A DNA stretch of 64,000 nucleotides from Euleptes europaea (taxonomy: Eukaryota; Chordata; Lepidosauria; Squamata; Sphaerodactylidae): the NCBI RefSeq assembly GCF_029931775.1, contig NC_079316.1:62064064-62128063 (forward strand), read 5' to 3'. A program made the position numbers and the translations under genes. How positions within the stretch are numbered: the first letter of the stretch is position 1; each line of letters opens with the position of its first letter. This document shows positions 21,014-33,000 of this stretch, in pieces. The notes under the pieces are model-generated. The model ran no database searches. It had not been told where the DNA came from and saw only the letters and a program-made list of their open reading frames with translations.

Positions 21014-24000
21014 GTGAGCCGTGCTGTCGGCTGGAGGAGCGGGAGGTGGGCGGAAGGGCTTCGCTCGACCTTACTGCGCATGCTCAAAACCATTCGGCGC
21101 TGGTTAACGACCTGTGTGCTTTGTGCAGCCCCCCCGCCGCCGCCAGTTCCTGTCTTTCCTTTTATGGGCATAACAACCCTGGGAAGCAGGTTACAGTTAG
21201 ACGGAACTCTGCGGTTGGACCGGTGTTACCCAGCGAGCGTTATAGTTTAGCTGCATTTGAAACCAGGGCTCCCTGGTTTAAGCCCAACGGTGCTGGCTCC
21301 TAAAACCCAGCCACCTCTTTTGTACTACCTGGCAGGAGGTGTGTGTGTGTGTGAAGTGCCGTCAAGTCGCAGCCGACTTATTGTTATTGTTATCTTATTA
21401 TTAATTATGGAAAGGTACTATATAAGGGATTATAACATTAACATAATAGTATGTTAGGATTAGAAAATATTAATACAAAGGAGATACCAGATTCATGTTG
21501 GGAGAGAGGAAGTCGGTGGGGGAAGTTCACCACATTTAATTAGATTTGATGTTGAAGACTTACACCTAAATACTTGTTAATGCTTTGTTGGTTTAAAGAT
21601 TGGTATATAGGTTGTATTGTCAAATGAGATGTGGTAATGATTGAAAAATAATTATTTATTATTTAAAAAAAAAGTCGCAGCCGGCTTATGGCCACCCCTT
21701 TTTGGGGTTTTCATAGCAAGAGACTATCAGAGGTGGTTTGCCAGTGCCTTCCTCTGCACAGCAACCGTGGACTTCCTTGGTGGTCTCCCATCCAAATACT
21801 AACCAGGGCTGACCCTGCTTAGCTTCTGAGATCTGATGAGATCAGGCTAGCCAGAGCCATCCAGGATAGTTGTGCTGTAAAGGATAACAACTGAGGCGAT
21901 AGTGTTATTCAAGTGATAGGTTCCATGTCTTTGTCTGCATGCTGATAAACTACTGTGGGAATATGATGGAAGCATTTTCGTTTTGCAGTACATGTGTATC
22001 TAGGAAGCCAGTGGTTCTCACCTTTTGGCTTCCTTGTTGGCCTCGTCTCTCCTAAGAGCTAAACATCTGCAATAGGTGAGGGTCCAGAGAGCCTATGTGC
22101 AGCTATACATGTACAGACCATTCTTGTGGTGGGAAGATCTGTGGATCTGGGCAAAGAGATAGCAAAGATTCTTTTCAGTGAACTTCTTTATCTGCCACTG
22201 TCCTCATTCTCAAGTCCTATGTCACTGATCTTTGGGACAGTCTCCCAGATGTGTAGCCTTATCTTGCATTGACTACCAATACTTTAGGAGTAGTCATACA
22301 TTTCATATTTAATGAAGGCATTAAATATGCTTGAGCATATTTAATGCCTTCATTAAAAAAGTCTCCTTTCAGATTTCAGTGTGGCACAGTCATCATTATG
22401 TTTCATAAGATACCCCCCTCCCAATACCAATCATGAAAGCAATAAACAAAGTCTCCACAGACAGGATAATGGTCTCTACACGCTTTCTTAATTCCAGATA
22501 TGCAGAAAAATATGACTCTAAGTTATGCAAAAAGAAGGGGGAAAACTCAAAAGCCTACAGGAACACAGACTGATGAGAGCCAAAGAATATCCGTGAAGAA
22601 GGATGGGGAAATAAGCTTGCTCAGTGCCCACAGAATCCTGGTGGGGGAGATTTTGTTTGTGGGGATTTCTTAATTACCCCCTCTGGTGATTCTTCGTGAG
22701 TCCTCAGCTTGTTAGTTACTAATTCACAGTTAGTGTTGTTCCATGTACTCTCTTTGTTTGTTTTAAAAATTTATTTATACTTACATGAATAGCCCGTTTT
22801 CCCCTTGTGCAGCAGGGCTCAGGGTGGGTAACAATATTTTAAGATACACTAAATAAATACATAGATTAAAACAAAATTGACACAGTACAATATTGATGGC
22901 ACTAAAAAAAAGCAGTGTGCAGGTTGTAGTAGTACTCCTGGCCTAAATACAGCCACCAACCAGGAACAAACACAGAACTGCCTAACTGAGCTGGTATGGA
23001 GTCAGTAGAGAAGATGATCAAATAGCGTATATTTACGTACCATTGCTGCCTGCAACTACATACGTGGTGGAACAGCTCCATCTCACAGGCCTGACGTAAC
23101 TTAACTAGATCGTTTAAAGCCTGCGCCTCCATAGGCAGAGCGATCCACCATGTAGGAGCCAGGGCTGAGAAAGCCCTGCCCCTAGTCCAGGACTACCGGA
23201 TAGCCTTTGGGCAAAGGACCAGCCATTGATGATGATGTTGATAATTTATTCACATGCTCTCTAATTTCCAGATCTGGAGTGGCTAAATACTGAAGGTCCC
23301 CTTTCTTTGCATAAAGACTTTTGTGGAAAAGTGGTGGTTTTGGATTTCTTCACTTACTGCTGCATCAACTGTATCCACCTGCTGCCTGATCTCCATGAAT
23401 TAGAACAGAAATACTCTTCTAAAGGTATCAGTCAATCAGTTTGCTTGCTGAGAATACTCATGTTGTCACAGAGTAATTTTGTCATTAACAAGTGTGGGAA
23501 GATCCTGAACTTAAATTATTAGGAATCAGCATACTTGCATGCACTTCTTAGAAAAAGTTAGCTACATATCTCTGTCTCTAGAGAAGAGCCCAAATCAGTA
23601 GTATAATTAAAAAGATCACTAGTAGTATATCACTAGTACATATATTTAATATTAACACAAAAATCCGTCTTTGGACTTCGGCAATAAGAATTTCAGGCCC
23701 CCCCCCCCACTTTTAAAAGGAAACTTTAAATCTTCCTCGCCACTGGTGCAAGATATTTTAATAAATTCTCCCATTTGAAAATAACCTGAAATCCATTTTC
23801 CACATTTCTGAAAGCAATTTTAAAAATGGTGGGTCTGCTGCAGCATTAAGTTGTCACGCATTCTGGATGTGGTTTCACTCCACTTGAAGGAACAGTTCTG
23901 TAGCATTGGGGTGCTCTTCGACTAAGGCTGTGCATATCAGTAAACCCGAGCCGAAAATAAAGCAGAAAATGACTTTCGGCTTATTTTCAGCTCGGGTTTA

Positions 24001-27000
24001 CCGGGGGTGGGAGAACACTTGAATCAGCTGAGCTGAATAGGCTGGGGGTGGGCTTTTTGGAGATAGAGTCCCCAAACAACTAGCAGCATAGCAAAGTTTG
24101 CAATATTTCTCTATGGAGGGGGGGGGGCAACCCCTTCTAGACCCCATAAAATTGGACCCCCTTACCCAATCTTCACCAAACTTCTGGGGTTGTGCAACAA
24201 GAGTCCCTTCAAGCCACGCTGTGAATTTGGGGGCTCTACCTCCAAAAATGCCCCCGAGGAGCTTAAAAAAAATCCCCATAAATGGGCCCGAATTCTTCCA
24301 GTAAACCCAGAAATAAGCCAAATTCGCATATTTACCGGTATGGGTATTTGGCTTATTTTGGGTTTATCAAAAAAATCGGTCTCAATAAACCTGAAATTTA
24401 CCGGGGCTTTTTTGGTTTTTTTTGCACAGTCCTATGTTTGACTGAGACCTACTGCTAGCTAAGCAGGTGGCACCTGTAACCAGGAATACATTTAGCAGCT
24501 TCAACTGGTTAGGCAACAGTGGCCTTGCCTGGACTGAAAACATCTGGTCACGGTGGTGCATGCCCTCATTTCATCTAGATTAAATTACTGGAATGTGCTC
24601 TACATAGGGCTGCCACTAAAAAGAGTTCGGAAACTTCAATTGGTGCAGGATGCTGCAGCCAGGTTGCTGACTGGAGTGGGTCATAGGGACCGGTTCATCT
24701 ACACTGGCTCTCAGTCTGTTCCCGAGCACAATTCAAAGTAATAGTGTTGACCTTTGAAGCCCTATATGGCTTGGGACCAATATACCTGAAGGACCACCTA
24801 TTCTCTTATAAATCTACCTGACCGCTATGGTCATCTTCCGAGGCCCTGCTTCGGGTGTGCCCACCTATTGAGATCAAATGGGTGGCAACCCAGGAGAGGG
24901 CCTTATTGGTCATGGCACCAAAACTCTGGAATGTTCTCCCCAGAGAAACATACCTATCCCCTTTTGTTGCCATCTTCTGCCAGCAGATGAAGACTTCTTA
25001 TGTTTTGTCTGACATTCCCTCTATGATCCCTCCATCCTTCCCTATGTTTTAATTGTTGTTTTATGTTTTTGCATGTGTATTGTAGCTTGTTTTTAATAGT
25101 TTTAATAATGTATTTTTGTTTGCCTTTTTTAAGATGTGTTTTTGTTGTGTATGTTTTTATTTTTTTATTTATTTTATTTATTTTCACAACAATAAAAATT
25201 CCAATATACCAACCACAGTAAAATATATAAAATGTAAACTATAAAACCATAAACAGCCCAATTAATTAAAAAAGATGGTCGCCGTGTTTAAGCTCTTACT
25301 GTAGCAGGTAATCCCGACTATAGTATGTTGTCGATTCGGCTGACCACCCTCACTAGATCGTAAGCGGGGGGTGGTGAGTAGGGAAGCCAGTACAGATCTT
25401 GCTTGAGCTCACCTGCTGCCGTCCTCAACCGTAGGCCTGGCAGAATAGCTCTGTCTTACAGGCCCTGCGGAACTCCTTCAGGTCCTGCAGGGCCCTGATG
25501 TTATTCGGCAGAGCATTCCACCAGGCCGCGGCCAGGACCGAAAAGGCCCTGCCCTGGTCGAGGACAGCCACACATCTCTCGGGCTGGGGACCACCAAAAG
25601 ATTTTTATCAATGGAGCGTCATGCTCTTCGGGGGGGTATATAATTTGTTAGCTGCCTTGGTGGCCCTGATGAAGCCAGAAAGGCTGGGCATAAAATTTGT
25701 AAAATAAAAAAGGCAGCATATAAAATAAACGAATCCCAATAATTTCATACGTTGGGCACCCATGGACTACACTGCTGCTGGCATCATCCTTTCTTCTTGA
25801 TTTTCACCTCCTCTTGAGCACCTTTGATCTCAAAATAGATTGGGGCGGGGGTGGCAGGACCAGGACTGCTGTGCATCTTAATCTGAATGTGGTTTAGATG
25901 CCAAGGAGATACACACAGCCTCAAGGACAGGCATGAGTCACTTTGGCCATTTGCATAGCCTCATATGTGGGTGAATGTTGAAGTATTGGATCTGTTCTTT
26001 CTACACAGTGAAACCACATCCTAATAGCCCTACTAAATAATTTATTGCTGACGTGCATGGTAAGTAAAAGAACTGTTGTAGGAGCCTAGACCTTTTACTT
26101 GATCAGAAACTAAAATCACAGAACACTAGACCGGAGACAGAATATGTCTCCTTTTTTATCATACACTTAGCGTTTCAACATAACAGATTTTTGCTTTTCT
26201 GCCATAGATGTTTTTAATTTGTGTGGTGCACATGCCCTTGAGTATATCGTTCCATATCAAAATGTTATGTTGCTGTGATTGCTTGAATATGAGGAGCTGT
26301 TGTGTGAGATTATCAAGGTCATCTCATTTTATTTCATTAACAGTGTGAATCTGGAATTTCATAGGTGGAACAAAGGACAGTTTCCACGGGAGTTAATACC
26401 ACATAGCATGTTTATCGGATGGGTCCTTGTTCTTATCATTGCAAATGCTATTTCTGTATACAGTGTGGCATCCAGAAGGTTATTTTAAGCCCTATTGCAC
26501 ATTCATTTCACGTCATCAGTCTAGAAATGGCCTGTTGGATTGCTGTTTGAGGAAGTGCTTCTTAAAAGAAATACTTTGAGTGAGGGCTAGTTTGCTGCTC
26601 TTGTCTAACCTCTTACTGGCATTTTGAAGCCAACTGCATTGTCATAGTAGAATTTGACCTGGGAGGGTTCACTTTTCAACTTTATTTTAGAGCATCTTTA
26701 TAAGACCTTTCTCTGAACGGATTGGGATAGTGAATAAGGCTTATGCTGGTGTAACTTGGAGATGTGCAGTGCTGGCAGCAAAGAACTGGCCTGTATCAGG
26801 GGGATATTGTGGGCAGAGTATGGCTTTGTTTGGTTCCTAAATTTCTCCAGCCTTGGGCATGCACCCAACACTGACAAAGTGTTAGGGCAAAGGCAACCTG
26901 AGTGTATCTTTACAACATACCACAGGGGTCAATGCAAATGGGAAAAAAATCTCTGGCTACATATCAAGCACCCTTTGAACACACACAGGGATCTTGGGTG

Positions 27001-30000
27001 ATAGGAACCCCACAGAGAGGCCACTCTGCATGCAAAGGGAGCCCTGAGTACAAACAGCCAAGGAACTGTGCCAAATGACTAACAGTTCTGTGACCAGAAC
27101 CCATACAGGTACTCCATCTTAGGACATAACTGCTCAATGGGAGCCTCCAAGAAATGCAAATCACATAAAGATAACTAAACTACAGCTGTTCAGCCATATG
27201 TACTTTGTGTATTGTCCTACCAACTTTTCCTGTGTCAAAAGTTGGTAGCAGTAAGTGTGTACAATGCAGACCAAAAGTGGCATACAGATACATTGGCACT
27301 GTGCTGTCAGCATGAGGCCATGCCAGAGTAATCATTTGCTTGCAAGTGGGAGACACAGGGAGCACAACTGCTGTCTAGGGTGACTACTAGCAACTCTGTT
27401 CTGAATTGCACTACTGCTATCAAAAAACAGACTGCACAGACACAGTTCCACTACAACTCCCCTTGAGGGAAGGGCAAGTTGTTTTGATGGTTACAGTACA
27501 TCCGTGTCAGAATCTGTCCTGGCCTAGTCTTGATATAGGAGGAAGACTCCTCAAGGGAAGAGGAGCCCCACATAGTCCCCACGATGCCTGAGACTGAGAT
27601 GTATTTTGGGATATCTGGAGGGAGACTCCCTACCCCCTCTTTGACAGTAAGCTTCTGTTCAAGACCCACTGGACCGGCAAATCAGGAACTCCCCAAGTGG
27701 ACCTGTCCACTTCCAGTGCCTTCACAGTCTCCTCCAGGAGCAGAGAGCCAAAACCTGGACCAGGCAGAGGAGTGTATGTCTGGCAGCTCAAGACCTCCCA
27801 TATGCCATCCTCACTCAGACCACAGCTCTCAGCAGTGTCCTACCATGGCTAGTTAGGTTTTAACCTTTGCTGGTTCCCTGATCCCTGTTGAATGGGTTTC
27901 CTTCTCTCTGAGGCCCTGGTTGCCTTTTGTGGACTTCTCCAGGCTCTTCCCTAGGTTCCTGCTCTTGAATTGGTGAACAGTTCCAGCCCAGCTCAATCTT
28001 GGCTGACTGCCTGAGACTCCATGCCTTTATCCATTCTCCCAGGAGTTCAGCCCACAATATAGCAACCTCCGGTACGGGAATGAGCGGAGCTGCATGCCAT
28101 GCAAGAGCATCATGTGCAGTCTTTTGGAGTTCAATCACTCTTTGCTGTTACTGTGCAACATTACTCATCAATGTCTTTGTGTTTCTTTACCCTTGTGGGC
28201 AGCTGTCCAATGGGGACAGGGCAAGGTGGACTCCATTCACATTGTAGAGCCAACCTTCTGCCAAGCCAATAAGAACAACAGCTGCAATTGACCAGTGTGA
28301 TTCCAGTTGCCCTGTTATGGTGGTTTCATCCTCTCTTGTTCTAGCCTAGCTCCTACACCATTGCAAACAGTCAGTTGACCAGCACAAGTTGACCAACACA
28401 ATTTTCACTCTCATGGGCATGCAGTGTCACTCTCATGGGACAGCTCTACCTGTGGTCCTTCAGTCTGTCAGTGCACCTTACAAAACCAGGAGCCTTGTTG
28501 GAACAAGAGAATTGGCAGACCTATTCTTCTGACTTGCTTCTAGTGTGCCTTATGCTCTTAGATAAATGTGTGGATTACTGTACCACTGTGTTTCTGTTTA
28601 AATTGGGTTTGATACGTAGGGTTAGGGTTCCTATCCCTGTTCATTATTGACCTCAGAGGTATTCTGCATGCAGTCCACACCGGGAGGGGACTGAGGGGAT
28701 GATCCAGTATATGAACAGGCATGCTTTTGCAATGGAGGGTGGTATTCCTAGATTACATTCTCCTCTGATATCATGATTTGCTTGGAAATAAATTTTCCAA
28801 ACAGAAGTGAACATATGAAGCTGCCTTATACTGAATCAGACCCTTGATCCATCAAAGTCAGTATCGTCTACTCAGACAGGCAGCAGCTCTCCAGGGTCTC
28901 AGGTAGAGGTCTTCAACATCACCTACTTGCCTAGTCCCTTTAACTGGAGATGCCAGGGATTGAACCTGGGACCTTCTGCATGCTAAGCAGATGCTCTACC
29001 ACTAAGCCATGGCCCCTCCCCTTGTTAGTGAGTACAGATGAGACATGTTTCTGGAAACATGGCAAGCACACTTGTAAGAGCCACAGTTGGCCAAAGTTCC
29101 TGGACATGTTTATTGTGTGCTTTGGGACATGAATGTTTTTTTCAATGCAAGATTAATGTTGTGCACAGCAAGGAACTAACTTCTAAGTACAGTTTTATCT
29201 GATTGGTAGAGATTTTGTGGCTTGGTGCCTTAAGGTAATTGTTCTATATCAACAAGTACATTTTGTTACCTTTTTCTGTAGTTTTTATGTACCTCTGCCT
29301 GTCTCTCATTTCCTGCATATTCATTCTATGCATGTGCACTGAGGATTAAGTCTCACTAACTTCAGTATGTATAGGACTGCAGCATTTTCAGATTGAATAA
29401 AAAGCCAAAGCACCTCATGGTATCTCCCACTTCCTGTGCAATGTACTATAGTCTCCATTCCTGCAGCATGTTTCCTTGCCCACGTAGTAGAACTGGAAGG
29501 AATGAGCTGGGATTAGAGCCAACATCAGAGATTTCCTAAGTCTGTAGCTCGTCCTTGGAGGCTAAATGTGTGTGGGGGAGGAGGAATGGAATACAGAATG
29601 TCCATTAGAGCATCTTTCCTGAAAGTTTTCTGTGTGTCTTTGGACCCTGACAGTGGGGTGTGAAGTGCAGGTGCTGTTATACTTCCCCCACCACCACCAC
29701 CACACACACTGTTTTTTAAAAACTGTATGGATGAAATAATATTGGAATTGCAATATGGAAATATTTTCCCACCTTTTCCTACTGTCCTGAAGAGCTTGGA
29801 AGCTAACCAGGGTTGGCCCTGGTTAGTGGTTGGATGGGAGACCACCAAGGAAGACTAGGGTTTACTATGCAGAGGAAGGCAATGGCAAACTACCTGCACT
29901 TATCTCTTGCCTTGAAAAACCCATGTGGGATCACCATAAGTTGGTTGCATGTTGACGGCACTCATTTATTTATTATTCAATGAAGAAATGTGCTCTCATC

Positions 30001-33000
30001 GCTTCCTGCTGTCCTTAAGCGCGTCCACCAGGCCCATAGCAAAAAGGGATGTAATTGAAGTCCAGCACTAATAACAAAAAAAACCTTCTCTTCCGGATGG
30101 CAAGAAACAAAATGCAAAGCAATATAAAATTAAGCTAGTGTGTGGGAAGTGACCATGAAGTTAGATATCTATCACCTTATGTAATTCTTTGGATACAGGA
30201 TTGTGTCTGTTAACAGAGCAGAATGCTAGAATCTTATTTATGGCAGTGTTCTATCAACACAACAGAAGGACAAGGAAATTTTCTGTGAGATTTTCTGCTA
30301 AAGGTGCTACAAGGGTGTTTAACAATTCTTTAAAATAACTGTCATTAAAGTTGAACTGCAACTTGGCTTTGTATGTGTAAAATCATAGAATTGGAAGGGG
30401 CCATACAGGCCATCTAGTTCAACCCCCTGCTTAATGCAGGATCATCTTAGAGCACCCCTCACAAGTGTTTGTCCAGCCTCTGCTTAAAGACTGCCAGTGA
30501 GGGTGAGCTCACCATCTCCCTAGGAAGCTGATTCTACTATTGAACAACTCTTACTGTAAAAAAAAAATCCCCTGATATCCAGCTGGTACCTTTCTGCTCT
30601 TAATTTAAACCCATTGCAAGTCCTATCCTCTGCTGACAACAGGAACACTCCCTGCCCTCCTCTAAGTGACAGCCCTTCAAATACTTAAAGAGGGCAATCA
30701 TGTCCCCCCTCAACCTTCTCTTCTCCAGACTAACATTCCCAACTACCTCAGCCTTTCCGCATAGGGCTTGGTCTCCCAGCCCCTGATCATCCTCGTTGCT
30801 CTCCTCTGCACCCACTCTAGTCTGTCCACATCCGAATGAAGCCTCCAGAACTGCACACAATACGTGTGGCCTGACCAATGCACTGTACAGTGGAACGATG
30901 ACATCTTCTGATTTGGATGTTATGCCTTTGTTGATACATCCCAAGATCACATTAACCATTTTTGTTGCTGCATCACACTGGCTGCTCATATTTAACTTAA
31001 GGCCCAATAGTATTCCCTATTACTATGTACGGGTGTGAGCTGGTCAACGAAGAAAGCTGACAGGAAGAAAATTGATTCCTTTGAAATGTGTTAAACGTGT
31101 TATAGATACCAGGGACCGCCAGAAAAAACAAACAAAAAACAAGTTCTAGATCAAATCAAGCCTGAACTGTCCCTAGAGGCTACAATGACTAAACTGAGGC
31201 TTTGGGCACATTATGAGAAGACAAGAATAACTGGAAAAGATCATAATGCTACTAAAAGTTGAAGGCATCAGAAAAAGAGGAAGACCCAACTTGAGATGGA
31301 TTGACTCTTAAAAAGGAAGCCACAGCCCTCAGTTTGCAAGACCTAGAATCATAGAATCATAGAGTTGGAAGGGACCACCAGGATCACCTAGTCCAACCCC
31401 CTGCCAAATGCAGGAAATTAACAACTACCTTCCCCCACATCCCCAGTGACCCCAACTCTCCCCCCACCATGCAGGATCCCATAATCAAAGCACTCCCGAC
31501 AGTTGGCCATCCAGCCTCTGCTGGACCTGAGCAAGGCTGTCAACGTTAGGACGTTATGGAGGAAAATTGATTCATAGGGTCACCATGAGTCAGAAGGGAC
31601 TTGACACACACAACACACAAGATATGTGTCACTTATGAAAGCTGAGTATGCTATCTTAAGTCACCATTTACATCTTAACAAAGTTGAAGGGAAAGATTAA
31701 AGCCATAGCTAAGAAGTAATCCACCAAAATGAATGTGGAGTAGCATCATAGTTCCTATTTCATAAAGATGGTGGGGGGGGAGGGGAGCTCCAGGGAATGT
31801 TGCATGTATTGCAGATTAATTATAAGCAATTTTTGTTCATATTTTTACAGTGCACTATGTTAATTAGGTTTTATTTCTGTGCTCTGTTTGCTGGTAAGAC
31901 TTCAGGGGGATATAAATATTCATGTGCTTATTTTTAAAGTAATTAAACTCGGTGATGTGAGCTGAAGTTTAAAATGGGAAGCTTTGTTTCCTGGAAAAAT
32001 TACAGGCTGGAATTTTCTGTCTTTTATGTAATGACATACAGTCAGGCTAGAGAAAACTTGGTAGTGCCATTTTGGTGTTTCCTCTGTCAGCAGTAAGTTG
32101 AGCAGCTATTCCCTAAAATTGGTGTGGATGAGAACACTTGCTGTGTGTCAGTTGTGTGTGTGTAAAGTGCCCTCAAGTCGCAGCCGACTTATGGCAACCC
32201 CTTATGAGGTTTTCATGGCAAGAGACTAACCGAGGTGGTTTACCAGTGTTATTGACCTCTAAACCTAATAGGAATGTATACTAAGTTGCTCCCTCTATCC
32301 TAACTATTGAGAGCCAGTGTGGTGGTTAAGAGCGTTGGTTTGGAGCGGTAGACTGTGATCTGGAGAACCGGGTTTGATTCCCCACTTCTACACATGAAGC
32401 CAGCTGGGTGACCTTGGGCTAGTCACACACTCTTAGCCTCACCTACCTCACAGAGTGTCTGTTGTGGGGAGGGGAAGGGAAGGTGATTATAAGCCAGTTT
32501 GATTGTTCCTTAAGTGGTAGAGAAAGTTGGCACATAAAAAACAACTCTTCTTCCAGATGGACAAGCCATGGCATACCTTTGTCCCCTAGCTTATGGGGGT
32601 TGCATCTCTGTGCAGTCAAATCATGCACATGAGACAAAGAATTGCAGGTACTCAGCCTCCTGTGGGACACAGTACTGTAGTCTGCTTTTTCTGAGTCTGA
32701 ACATCAAGCAATATTTATTTTATTTTTTGAATTTCTAACCCGCCCTCCCCAGCCAAGATCAGGCTCGGGTGGGTAACAACATAAGCAGGCAGACCACCCC
32801 CCTATAACACTAGTTGTAAGAGGGGAAGGGAAGCCCATTTGTCATAAAAACGAACAAGTTAATATGGAAAGGGTTGCAGTTCAAGGTTATAGTAAGAAAA
32901 AAGAAAATGATAGTTTGAAGGAACAAAATATACAAAACTGTCATGCACTTCTGATTCTGTTCTTGAGTTTGAAGTGCTTGAGGATGTTCTTAAGTCAGGA

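Larger units (their letters stand above)
20690..21250. promoter_or_regulatory. CpG island over NHLRC2 exon 1
   Basis: A dense run of CG dinucleotides surrounds the NHLRC2 start and the first part of intron 1, contrasting with CpG-poor flanks. It marks the promoter side of the divergent pair. The boundaries were judged by eye. Confidence 0.6.

Noticed and set aside
20878-21171. Minus-strand ORF opposite NHLRC2 exon 1
   Set aside because: Antisense shadow in CpG-rich sequence.
22308-22357. MicroRNA precursor
   Set aside because: A 2-nt loop and a perfect 24-bp stem do not fit a Drosha/Dicer substrate.
28610-28632. agggttagggtt, possible interstitial telomere repeat
   Set aside because: Only about two units; expected by chance.
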